A stretch of DNA of 37,058 bases, taken from positions 1-37,058 of the forward strand of contig JAIXTS010000300.1 of the NCBI GenBank assembly GCA_027483805.1, written 5' to 3'. Below, piece by piece: positions 22,181 to 29,075 of this stretch (position 1 is its first letter; each line of letters opens with the position of its first letter). This DNA comes from Azospirillum sp. GTDB taxonomy: Bacteria; Pseudomonadota; Alphaproteobacteria; Azospirillales; Azospirillaceae. Made by a program: the position numbers and the translations under genes. The notes under the pieces were generated by a model that searched no databases, was not told the DNA's origin, and was given only the letters and a program-made list of their open reading frames with translations.

Positions 22181-22576
22181 ATGACACAAGAAAAGTCGGC
22201 CACGGCCGCCCTCCCCCCGGATCTCGTCGAAGCGCTGCGCGCCCTGCTGCCGGACCTGGAGGCGCTCGAGCGCCGTTCGCTGATCGGCGATGAGGGCTGC
22301 CTGTGGCCCGTCGAAATCATCAGATACCATCTGGGCGAAGCGGTCACAGCGAACCCCGCATCAATCGAAAGCTCGCTGGCCATCCTCGACGTGACAACCG
22401 GCCGTCAAGAACTGATGAAGGCCGTCGGGGCGCGGAAGCGGCCCGTCCATATCTTCGGTCATGTCGTCGGCACCTGGGGCTGTGATGATGGCACCAGCAT
22501 CGAATTCCATGTCGAGGTTGATCATGTCTCAGTCGATGCCTTGGGGCGGACCGGCACCAATGGCTCGGTTGGTTGA
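22181..22576 (+). CDS. Hypothetical protein
   Basis: 131 aa from the ATG at 22181. LPPDLVEALRALLPDLEALE, then VEIIRYHLGEAVTANPASI, then PVHIFGHVVGTWGCDDGTS and IEFHVEVDHVSVDA. The second half is rich in beta strand and histidine. Not recognised. It lies 37 nt after the DUF2786-type gene and 10 nt before the XRE gene, so in the same operon. Confidence 0.55.
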   Translation: MTQEKSATAALPPDLVEALRALLPDLEALERRSLIGDEGCLWPVEIIRYHLGEAVTANPASIESSLAILDVTTGRQELMKAVGARKRPVHIFGHVVGTWGCDDGTSIEFHVEVDHVSVDALGRTGTNGSVG

Positions 22577-22586
22577 GGACGGTACC

Positions 22587-22961
22587 ATGGGCGCGAACAA
22601 GGGAACGAACGTTCCATGGAGCTGGGTCGGACAGCCGCCATCGGCCCGCCCCAAAGCGAAAGGGCCTGGGGGATACCACCGACCTCCTTCCCTGCGCGAC
22701 GTTGTGCTCGCCCAGGCTTTCGGCGACCTGGTCAAGCAGCATAGGGAGCGTCGCGGATTGTCGAGTTATCAGCTCGCCGAGTTGCTTGCCATCTCACAGC
22801 CGTCCCTGTCGCAGATCGAGAATCATGACCGCGTGGACCTCACCGTCCGCCAGCTTTTCGATGTGGCGGAAGCCCTGCTGCTCGATCCAGTCGACCTGTT
22901 CAGAGCTCTGAACAAGGCCTCGACACGCATGCATGAGCGGCTCGTCCGAAGGAACTCGTGA
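22587..22961 (+). CDS. XRE-family HTH protein
   Basis: 124 aa from the ATG at 22587 (RBS gaggac). The N-terminal 40 residues are proline-rich. The HTH reads FGDLVKQHRERRGLSSYQLA, then ELLAISQPSLSQIENHDRVD, then LTVRQLFDVAEALLLDPVDL, a clear XRE fold. Last gene of the operon starting near 18.7 or 19.4 kb; possibly its regulator. Confidence 0.85.
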   Translation: MGANKGTNVPWSWVGQPPSARPKAKGPGGYHRPPSLRDVVLAQAFGDLVKQHRERRGLSSYQLAELLAISQPSLSQIENHDRVDLTVRQLFDVAEALLLDPVDLFRALNKASTRMHERLVRRNS

Positions 22962-23059
22962 CAACCTGCGAGCATGGAGTGCCGGCCCCATAGAGACATC
23001 GCCGACCATCAGATGCTATATGGCGGCCATGTGAGTGCGTACCAGCAAGGAGAGTTACG

Positions 23060-23347
23060 ATGACCGAGAAGATTACCAAGGACGATATCGCGGCAGCACT
23101 TGCCGTGAAGACCGGCCAGACCAAGGCGTCGGCACGCGAGGCCGTCGACACCATTCTGGCAGAGATCCAGGATGGCCTGGCCACCGGCAAGGAGATCAAT
23201 CTGGCCGGGTTCGCCAAGCTCACGGTGCAGGCTCAGCCGGAACGCGAGGGCCGCAACCCGCGCACAGGCGAGAAGACGACCATCGCTGCCAAGAACAAGG
23301 TGAAATTTGCGGCGGCGAAGGCCCTGAACGACGCAGTCAATGGCTGA
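23060..23347 (+). CDS. HU-family DNA-binding protein
   Basis: 95 aa. KDDIAAALAVKTGQTKASA, then REAVDTILAEIQDGLATGKE, then INLAGFAKLTVQAQPEREGR, NPRTGEKTTIAAKNKVKFAA: the complete HU/IHF fold with the NPRTG arm that intercalates into DNA. RBS aaggaga before the ATG. A nucleoid or stealth-type plasmid protein that bends DNA; it could assist replication or partition. A stem follows as terminator. Confidence 0.93.
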   Translation: MTEKITKDDIAAALAVKTGQTKASAREAVDTILAEIQDGLATGKEINLAGFAKLTVQAQPEREGRNPRTGEKTTIAAKNKVKFAAAKALNDAVNG

Positions 23348-23348
23348 A

Positions 23349-23383
23349 GGAGGGGGCCCGGCTGGTTCCGGCTGGGCCCCTCC
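23349..23383 (+). terminator. Hairpin terminator after the HU gene
   Basis: GGAGGGGGCCCGGC and GCTGGGCCCCTCC form a GC-rich stem with one bulge around a TGGTTCCG loop, starting at the HU stop codon. No long T-run; it may also serve the convergent protease gene. Confidence 0.6.
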
Positions 23384-23398
23384 ACCCCTGCCCCACCG

Positions 23399-24016
23399 CT
23401 ATTCCGAGCGCTGGTTTGCCTGGTCCCTGAGCGCCTGCTTTTTCATGGCGATCGCTTGTTCCGTGCGGAAGATGAACATGCCGTCGCTGAGCTCGTCAGC
23501 GGTTTTGCCGGTTGGGATCAGGTTGCGAATTATTGAAAGGACATTCACTACTCCACAAGCAGCCAGCCCGCAGAGCAGTCCGTAGACGACTGGCCGTTGG
23601 GCTAACCACTCTTGCGGCGCTGCCCAGGGTAGTGATAGATCCCATGTGTGAATGACGCCGCAGATAGCTGCAGTCGTGATCAGAACAAGTATCAGCGCCA
23701 GCCCGCTCCCCAGAGGCCCGGCAACAGCCACTTTCCTGACAGCCGAAACATTGTCATATAGGCGCGGATCTGGATCGATGTGAGGCTGATAACCGCGCCC
23801 AAATCCCCAGCCGATTCCATTCCCGCTCCATCCAAATCCAAAGGTTGGCCAGCCCAGGCTCATTCTTTTGGGTGGTAAGCCGGAACGGCAAGCGGCCCTG
23901 AAATGTCCAAACTCGTGCAGAAACAACGAAATACACGTTCCGACAATGATTGTCGTGGTTTGCGCTTTGACGGCAGGATGGGTCACAATTCCCCACGCAA
24001 TATCGAACGCTTCCAT
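23399..24016 (-). CDS. M50 (site-2 protease family) intramembrane metalloprotease-like protein
   Basis: 205 aa. A hydrophobic helix carries HEFGH (residues 34-38), the HExxH zinc site of M50 proteases. VAVAGPLGSGLALILVLI (about 96-112) matches the second conserved helix. NLIPTGKTADELSDG (165-179) matches the NxxPxxxxDG motif supplying the third ligand. At least four hydrophobic helices are visible, fewer than in full RseP, and there is no PDZ domain, as in short S2P/SpoIVFB-like forms. Such proteases release membrane-bound regulators. No anti-sigma factor or sigma gene is visible nearby, so the substrate is unknown. Convergent with the HU gene. Confidence 0.8.
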   Translation of the reverse strand: MEAFDIAWGIVTHPAVKAQTTTIIVGTCISLFLHEFGHFRAACRSGLPPKRMSLGWPTFGFGWSGNGIGWGFGRGYQPHIDPDPRLYDNVSAVRKVAVAGPLGSGLALILVLITTAAICGVIHTWDLSLPWAAPQEWLAQRPVVYGLLCGLAACGVVNVLSIIRNLIPTGKTADELSDGMFIFRTEQAIAMKKQALRDQANQRSE

Positions 24017-24070
24017 GGTGGCTCCCTCGCGACAAGCAGTCCGTCAGATCATCGGGCCACCATGTTTGCG

Positions 24071-24163
24071 GGTCCAGGGCCTTTTGGCTCTGGCCTTGTG
24101 TGGGGTGGGAGCCCCACGATACCACTGCCTCCGGCGGCGAAGGGCCATAGGCCCTTCGATCCC
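24071..24163 (-). repeat. Two-part hairpin repeat, full copy, inverted
   Basis: On the minus strand: GGGATCGAAGGGC, turn, GGCCCTTCGCCGCCGGAGGC, about 12 nt, GGGGCTCCCACCCC-type stem, then GGCC-AGAGCC and CCTGGACCC. It begins 2 nt after the stop codon of the gene at 24165-24434, so it lies 3' of that gene, as does the copy at 9826 relative to its gene. Confidence 0.75.
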
Positions 24164-24164
24164 C

Positions 24165-24434
24165 TCACCGGCGGGCACGCGCCTCCACGCTGCTCGCGCC
24201 GCCATGCACATGGCACTGCCCACCATCCGCCTTCAGCCAGACCCGGAAATCGAGCAGTGTCCCGCTGAGCAAATTCCTGCAAGGCTTGACCTTGGCTGTC
24301 CTTTCACCACAGCGGGCAAACCCGCCAGCATCCAGCCAGGCCAGATACTGTTCGCGCGTGCCGCCGTGGCTTTGGGGATACCAGCTAGGCTTGTCCTTCA
24401 GGAACGCCGCAAGGTCACCCGGCCCAAGTTGCAC
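24165..24434 (-). CDS. Small hypothetical protein
   Basis: 89 aa from a GTG at 24434, 4 nt after the stop of the tiny upstream gene. LGPGDLAAFLKDKPSWYPQS, then REQYLAWLDAGGFARC, then LLSGTLLDFRVWLKADGGQC. Soluble, aromatic-rich, three cysteines. Not recognised. A two-part hairpin repeat follows directly. Confidence 0.5.
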   Translation of the reverse strand: MQLGPGDLAAFLKDKPSWYPQSHGGTREQYLAWLDAGGFARCGERTAKVKPCRNLLSGTLLDFRVWLKADGGQCHVHGGASSVEARARR

Positions 24435-24437
24435 CGT

Positions 24438-24527
24438 CTATGCCCCGACCTGTGTGTCAATGCTTGCGATAAAACCGACCCCGGCCGCCGCGAGCCGGGT
24501 CACAAAGCTGTTTTCACTCTCCAACAT
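24438..24527 (-). CDS. Very small protein (29 aa)
   Basis: MLESENSFVTRLAAAGVGF, then IASIDTQVGA, stop at 24438. A strong RBS (gagggga at about 24533-24539) precedes the ATG. It sits directly upstream of the 89-aa gene (3-nt gap), so it could be a leader peptide or a small partner. Support is the RBS and spacing only. Confidence 0.4.
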   Translation of the reverse strand: MLESENSFVTRLAAAGVGFIASIDTQVGA

Positions 24528-24581
24528 GCTCTCCCCTCATCGAAGCACCTGATTCTATGGACAGCCCCGGTAGATGCCAAC

Positions 24582-24613
24582 TGCTGACGTTCGTCACCAC
24601 GTGCCTGTAGGCT
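24582..24613 (+). promoter_or_regulatory. Bipartite promoter-like motif, copy 3
   Basis: TGCTGACGTTC at 24582-24592, 15 nt, TAGGCT at 24608-24613, 27 nt before the ATG of the helicase gene. The gap contains no other candidate promoter of comparable match. Confidence 0.5.
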
Positions 24614-24640
24614 TGATTTGTTCCATCCAGAGGGTGCCCC

Positions 24641-26554
24641 ATGAAATCGCGTCTCTCCCGTGGCCGTGCCAGGACAGCGTCACCCACGCCGGCCCAACCT
24701 GCGGTCATCGCGTTGGTCGACGGGTGGGAAGCCTCCATGAACGACGGCCAGGCTGCGGCCTTCCGGCATGACCATGGGCCGGCGCTGGCCATCGCCGGTG
24801 CTGGCACCGGCAAGACACGGGTCCTGACACATCGCGCCATGCGCCTGATCGTCGAAGGAAAGGTCGATGCGGCAAAACTTGTCTGTCTGACGTTCACGAA
24901 GCCGGCCGCGATGGAAATGAGCGAGCGGCTCGCAGCGCTGCGCGACCATGCCGAGGCGGCATTGGACATGCCCGCCGGCAGCATCGGTATCCCGACGGCC
25001 ATGACCTTTCACGCCTTCGTCCTTCGGCTCGTCCAGAAGCTGCCCGAACTCGCCGAGGCGATGGGGGTACCAACCCGTGGCCGCCAGCCGACACTGGTCG
25101 ACCTCACCTCGGCCGAGGGGGTGGAACTGGTACGTGAAGCGCTGATGGAAGCCGGTGAGGACTATGAGGAGGTCGAGGGAGCCCCCGACCCGGCGGTCAT
25201 CGCCGCCGGCGGGATTTCCGCGCTGAAAGGCTGGCTCGCTGGCCGAGATGACGCCGGCGAAGTCGCGGAACGGGAATCCATCGCGCTGGTCAATCGCGGC
25301 ATCGCTCCCCCGGCCGGCCTGCGTCAGGCCTTGGCGATCTGGGCCCTGCTCAGCGAGATGATGGACGAAAGACAGTTTCTCGACTTTGATGACATCATCT
25401 CCCGCGCCGTTCAGGCAATCGACACGGACCCCGTGCTGCGCGGTCGGGTGCGCGGCATGGTGACCATGGTAATGGAGGATGAGGCGCAAGACGCCAGCCG
25501 GGCCCAGATGCGGCTTGTCCGCCTGCTCTGCGACGATATCATGCTGGTCGGCGACGAAGACCAGATGCTGTATGGCTGGCGGCAAGCCGACAGCGACATC
25601 ATCCTCTCCTTCGCCGCCGAGCGCGATGTCCAGACATACATGATCACCGAACATTATCGCTGCTCCCGGACCATCCTGGCTGCCGCGTCCGACGTGATCG
25701 CGCGCAATTCGGCCCGGCTGGGCAAGGTCCTGGTACCAAATGACGCAAGGCCGGTCGGTGCCCCGATCCTGGTCGCCCGCTTTCTCGACGAGACCGCGGA
25801 AGCCAGATTCATCGCCACCGAGATCAGGCGCATCCAGGCCGAACAGCCGGATGCCGGCATTGCCATCCTCGTCCGCCTTAACGCCCAGGTCGAAGCCATC
25901 GCCGCCGCCTTCGACAATGCCGGCATCCAGCGCCAGGGCAAGGTACCGGGCGGGCAGCGTGGCCGCAAGCGGGGCGCTGCGGCGGCCCAGGCCAAGCCGG
26001 TGAAAATCATGACCATCTTCGGCGCAAAGGGACTGGAGTTCGACTTCGTCTTTCTGCCCGGCTGGGCGGACGGGATCATGCCATCCGGCCGCACCATCCG
26101 GGAAGGAAGGGAAGAAGAGGAACGCAACCTCGCCTATGTGGCGCTGACCCGTGGCATGAAGGAGGTTTGCATCTCGGTTCCGCGCGCCTTCGGTGATAAG
26201 GCACCGCTGCGTGACAGCAGGTTCATCGGTGAGATCGCGGACAGCCGGCTGGTACATGCCGGCCTGCCGGCGGCTGAACCGCCTCCCGATCCACCAACGA
26301 CCGACAAGCAGGTCAATTTCGCCCGCGTCATCGCCCGGGAACTCAAACTGATCATCGCGGACGAGATTCTGGCGTCGCGGCCACGCACCAGCATCTGGCT
26401 CGACTTCTGGAAGCCGCGTCTGGAAGCAAAACGATTGGAGCGGAAACGACGGCAGACGGATCGCGGCAGGCATCTGGACGATCACGGTGCCGATGAGGAG
26501 CTGCAGGACATCGCACGCCGGTTCCGCGGCCGGGGAGCGGCGGCGGCCGAGTAG
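24641..26554 (+). CDS. UvrD/Rep-family superfamily 1A helicase
   Basis: 637 aa. Q-motif-like MNDGQAAAF at about 33-41; motif I AIAGAGTGKTRVLTHR (P-loop AGAGTGKT at 52-59); Ia LVCLTFTKPAAMEM; motif II VMEDEAQDASRAQM (DExQD-like); motif III MLVGDEDQMLYGWRQAD; motif IV-like EHYRCSRTIL; motif V VKIMTIFGAKGLEFDFVFLP; motif VI YVALTRGMKEVCI. All ATPase and helicase motifs are present, so the enzyme is probably active. Shorter than chromosomal UvrD (about 720 aa) with a different C-terminal region. It may support plasmid replication or repair. A bipartite promoter-like motif lies upstream. Confidence 0.9.
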   Translation: MKSRLSRGRARTASPTPAQPAVIALVDGWEASMNDGQAAAFRHDHGPALAIAGAGTGKTRVLTHRAMRLIVEGKVDAAKLVCLTFTKPAAMEMSERLAALRDHAEAALDMPAGSIGIPTAMTFHAFVLRLVQKLPELAEAMGVPTRGRQPTLVDLTSAEGVELVREALMEAGEDYEEVEGAPDPAVIAAGGISALKGWLAGRDDAGEVAERESIALVNRGIAPPAGLRQALAIWALLSEMMDERQFLDFDDIISRAVQAIDTDPVLRGRVRGMVTMVMEDEAQDASRAQMRLVRLLCDDIMLVGDEDQMLYGWRQADSDIILSFAAERDVQTYMITEHYRCSRTILAAASDVIARNSARLGKVLVPNDARPVGAPILVARFLDETAEARFIATEIRRIQAEQPDAGIAILVRLNAQVEAIAAAFDNAGIQRQGKVPGGQRGRKRGAAAAQAKPVKIMTIFGAKGLEFDFVFLPGWADGIMPSGRTIREGREEEERNLAYVALTRGMKEVCISVPRAFGDKAPLRDSRFIGEIADSRLVHAGLPAAEPPPDPPTTDKQVNFARVIARELKLIIADEILASRPRTSIWLDFWKPRLEAKRLERKRRQTDRGRHLDDHGADEELQDIARRFRGRGAAAAE

Positions 26555-26574
26555 TGCTGCTCACCATACCAATG

Positions 26575-26610
26575 GCCTCCGGCGGCGAAGTGCCGGGGCC
26601 CTACAGTCCC
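26575..26610 (-). repeat. Two-part hairpin repeat, degenerate 5' half, inverted
   Basis: GCCTCCGGCGGCGAAG is retained exactly as in the inverted copy at 24071-24163, but the GGGCC/GATCG part is eroded to TGCCGGGGCCCTACAGTCCC. It lies between the helicase stop and the next gene. Confidence 0.5.
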
Positions 26611-26627
26611 GCTTCCCCAGAGTGGCC

Positions 26628-27506
26628 ATGGCCGATATCCTCTTCTTAGCTGACCCTGCATTGGTTCCCTTGCCCGCAGGCCTGGAGGACCTGGCTGCGG
26701 TCCGATCCCTTCTCGCTACAGATCCTGGACAGCCGGCCATGGTGGCCATCCACGATGGACACCCGGGCTGGTGGGGGAAGCTGACCCATTGCCGGCACCG
26801 GCCGGTCATCGCATCACACGCCGCTGTCGATATCGCGAGCGCTCCTTGGGTCGATGTTCCCCTGCTGGCCGACCTGCTCGTCGGCGCCGACGCCGGCACC
26901 TGGGGCGACAACAGCTGGATCGACTTCTGCGTGAGACACGGCCTGCGTGCTGATCACGGTCGGCCAGCCTTCATCCAGGAGGATCTGGCGCAGCAGCTGC
27001 TACGCGCCGTGTCCAACGCTTATGGCGCCGGCGGAATGCTGCAATGTCCTCACGCACAAGAGTTCTGGGCCACAGCCATCGACCTATTGTCATTCGATGG
27101 ACGGATCGACGCCGAGGCCGCCCGACGGACCCGTCGTATCGCAAGGGCGGTGCTCGGACGGCCACGCGGGCCGGCTTTCGACCGCCATGATCCGGACATG
27201 CTGGCGGCCAATTGGAATGGCCGTCGGTCGAGGGAAACCGAACTCCGGGTGAACGTTGCTGACATCATGCTTCGGCTTACAGTGGACGACCTCATAACCC
27301 GGCGCTCCAGTTTCACCGAACCCTATCAGCTTATGCCAATAGCTGGCGGTCGCGACGACAGCACGGCATGGGTTCACATGCTGGAGGATCGAAGGATCAA
27401 GGAGGCACCTGCTGGCGTCACCTATCTCAGGCCGGCTGACCCTGATGACATGCGTGGCCATTACATCTACAGGGCCCTGCTCGAACAAGGTTTCAGATGC
27501 GCATGA
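26628..27506 (+). CDS. Hypothetical protein next to the origin
   Basis: 292 aa from the ATG at 26628. MADILFLADPALVPLPAGLE, GQPAMVAIHDGHPGWWGKL, PWVDVPLLADLLVGADA, SWIDFCVRHGLRADHG, then a helical region (AEAARRTRRIARAVLGRP) and a C-terminal block HMLEDRRIKEAPAGVTYLRP. No known domain recognised and no transmembrane segment. It ends 140 bp before the iterons. Real gene status is supported by length, start context and lack of a competing frame. Confidence 0.6.
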   Translation: MADILFLADPALVPLPAGLEDLAAVRSLLATDPGQPAMVAIHDGHPGWWGKLTHCRHRPVIASHAAVDIASAPWVDVPLLADLLVGADAGTWGDNSWIDFCVRHGLRADHGRPAFIQEDLAQQLLRAVSNAYGAGGMLQCPHAQEFWATAIDLLSFDGRIDAEAARRTRRIARAVLGRPRGPAFDRHDPDMLAANWNGRRSRETELRVNVADIMLRLTVDDLITRRSSFTEPYQLMPIAGGRDDSTAWVHMLEDRRIKEAPAGVTYLRPADPDDMRGHYIYRALLEQGFRCA

Positions 27507-27647
27507 GCTGCGGACGATGGGGTGCGTCGCAGATCATCCTGAGGCGCACGATAGCTGTTAAACTAAGGTTATAAAGTTAATAGACTCTCGTTAGTACGTT
27601 ACCTGTCGGGGTTCTCGTTCCAGATCAAATAGTTAATGCCTGTTTCT
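27507..27647. other. AT-rich segment of the likely origin
   Basis: This gene-free stretch before the iterons contains an AT-rich block (gttaaactaaggttataaag and gttaatag, about 27557-27583), unusual in this GC-rich window. Together with the five iterons that follow and a near DnaA-box sequence (TTGATCCACA at about 27766), it makes a plausible DNA-unwinding element of the replication origin. Confidence 0.5.
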
Positions 27648-27754
27648 GTGCGCGATCCCCCGAAAATCCGTGCGCGATCCCCCGAAATCAGCTGTGCGCG
27701 ATCCCCCGAAGGATTGTGCGCGAAACCCCGAGAGCCTGTGCGCGATCCCCCGAC
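27648..27754 (+). repeat. Iteron array A: five 17-bp iterons
   Basis: GTGCGCGATCCCCCGAA at 27648, 27670 and 27694, GTGCGCGAAACCCCGAG at 27716, and a GTGCGCGATCCCCCGAC variant at 27738. Start-to-start spacing is 22, 24, 22 and 22 bp, close to two helical turns, all in the same orientation. It lies at the 3' end of repA with the AT-rich block adjoining. Likely RepA-binding sites of the origin. Confidence 0.85.
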
Positions 27755-27759
27755 ATGAT

Positions 27760-28701
27760 TCACATTTGATCCACAGACTGATCGGTAGGTTGGTCATGGT
27801 CGATATAACCATGCCCAAGCCTGTGGCGCGGGTGGAAGGAGACGATGATCCGCTCGTTGGATGACCAGCGGCGTGCATCGAGGCCGGTTGCCTCGATCTC
27901 CTTTCGCTCCGCGGGATCAAAGGACATCGAGATTCCGTAGTCCGGCAGGCTGTCCAATTCGATAATCGCTTTCAGGTCGCGCTTAAAGAAGCGGAGTTCC
28001 CGGGTTGATCCGCACTTTTCAATGAGCTTTTCGAGCGATATATCCCAACGCCGTTGTCGACCGACATGCTTGCGGGCCAGTTCATAGAGGCGCCGCTCCA
28101 GACCCTTGGTCAGGGAAAAATAGTTGGGATTGATCGTCAGCACGCGGCGATCCTGCACGATGGCCCGGAACATCCAGTCGTTCAAGGTCACCTCGACGGC
28201 CGTCATCGCGCCCTCCTCCTCGCCTGGCCGCGGGTCCCGGCGGATGATGCGCCAATTGTCTATCCAGCCAAAGCCCCGCTCCTCGCGGCTGTCCGCCGAT
28301 TTGATCGTCGTCTCTATCGTTGTCGATCGCAGTCGGAACAGTGCATCCTTGAGTGCTTCGTAATCCTTCTTCGCAGCACTTTTGCCGACCCTGCGCGTGG
28401 CCCGCAGCAGGTCGTATGCATGGAAGCTGACCGTCCGGTCGACGGGAAGGTTGCGCTCGATCCTGTCGTTGATCAGAGACGCCAGATACATCAGCACGTC
28501 TTTGTCCCAGATCGTGGCGATGCCTTTTGGTCCCGGGGTTATTTTCACACCGACACCATCGCGCTGATAGATCATTGGCTCCATGCGCGGTTGCTTCTGG
28601 AGTGAAAAGAACGGGAACTGCATTAGAGCTTGATCGTCCTTGACCGGCGCGTTGACCAAGCTGTCGAGGAAGAGGTCGACCTGTTCGCTTATGGCTCCCA
28701 T
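27760..28701 (-). CDS. repA: Plasmid replication initiator RepA (RPA family)
   Basis: 313 aa from the ATG at 28701; the frame stays open to 29052 only because the iterons contain no stop. EQVDLFLDSLVNAPVKDDQA, FPFFSLQKQPRMEPMIYQ, then IWDKDVLMYLASLINDRIER, HAYDLLRATRRVGKSAAKK, and TLNDWMFRAIVQDRRVLTIN with YFSLTKGLERRLYELARKH are the landmarks of the alphaproteobacterial replication initiator protein A family, a winged-helix initiator. It is flanked by iteron arrays on both sides and its start codon abuts iteron B1, so RepA probably represses its own transcription by iteron binding. Confidence 0.93.
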   Translation of the reverse strand: MGAISEQVDLFLDSLVNAPVKDDQALMQFPFFSLQKQPRMEPMIYQRDGVGVKITPGPKGIATIWDKDVLMYLASLINDRIERNLPVDRTVSFHAYDLLRATRRVGKSAAKKDYEALKDALFRLRSTTIETTIKSADSREERGFGWIDNWRIIRRDPRPGEEEGAMTAVEVTLNDWMFRAIVQDRRVLTINPNYFSLTKGLERRLYELARKHVGRQRRWDISLEKLIEKCGSTRELRFFKRDLKAIIELDSLPDYGISMSFDPAERKEIEATGLDARRWSSNERIIVSFHPRHRLGHGYIDHDQPTDQSVDQM

Positions 28702-28935
28702 GTGCGCGATACCCCGAATCTTGTGTGCGCGATACCCCGACAGCAGCGGCCTTCTCCTTGAGAGAAGCCGCTTGTGCGCGATACCCCGAAATTCCGTGCG
28801 TGAAACCCCGAAGATGAAACGTGCGCGATACCCCGAAGTCAAGCGATGTTGTGCGCGATCCCCCGAACTGGTCCCTTTCTGTGCGCGATCCCCCGAGTCG
28901 TCGGTGCAGCAGGATCGATTCGGGGGATCGCGCAC
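28702..28935. repeat. Iteron array B: seven direct and one inverted iteron
   Basis: GTGCGCGATACCCCGAA-type sites at 28702, 28725, 28774, 28821, a GTGCGTGAAACCCCGAA at 28796, and GTGCGCGATCCCCCGAA-type sites at 28851 and 28881. An inverted copy TTCGGGGGATCGCGCAC lies at 28919-28935. Spacing is 22-30 bp with one 49-bp gap, in which an imperfect GCGGC/GCCGC stem sits. The array covers the repA promoter region; the last sites face the ArdC-like gene. The rest of the 28936-29075 gap shows no gene. Confidence 0.85.
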
Positions 28936-29075
28936 ACCCTGCTCTGCCCGAATCGAAAGCGATGGATATTCTCTTCGCTCCGCCGCGCGCCGGTCCAGCC
29001 AGCATAATACCGGAGCCGATGCTGACATGCGGATGCGGGTACGTGCCATCATTCGTGGCCTGCATTGGAGGGATG

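Noticed and set aside
24680-26485. 601-aa minus-strand frame
   Set aside because: Exact antisense of the helicase gene in GC-rich DNA; composition rich in G, D, H as expected of a shadow frame.
27648-27754. Regular 17-bp repeats with 22-24 bp period, CRISPR-like at first sight
   Set aside because: Spacers are only 5-7 bp, repeats vary at fixed positions, and they adjoin a replication initiator; these are iterons.
28702-29052. N-terminal extension of RepA by 117 codons
   Set aside because: It is a translation of the iterons (repeating SGYRAH-like units) because they contain no stop; the family start is at 28701.
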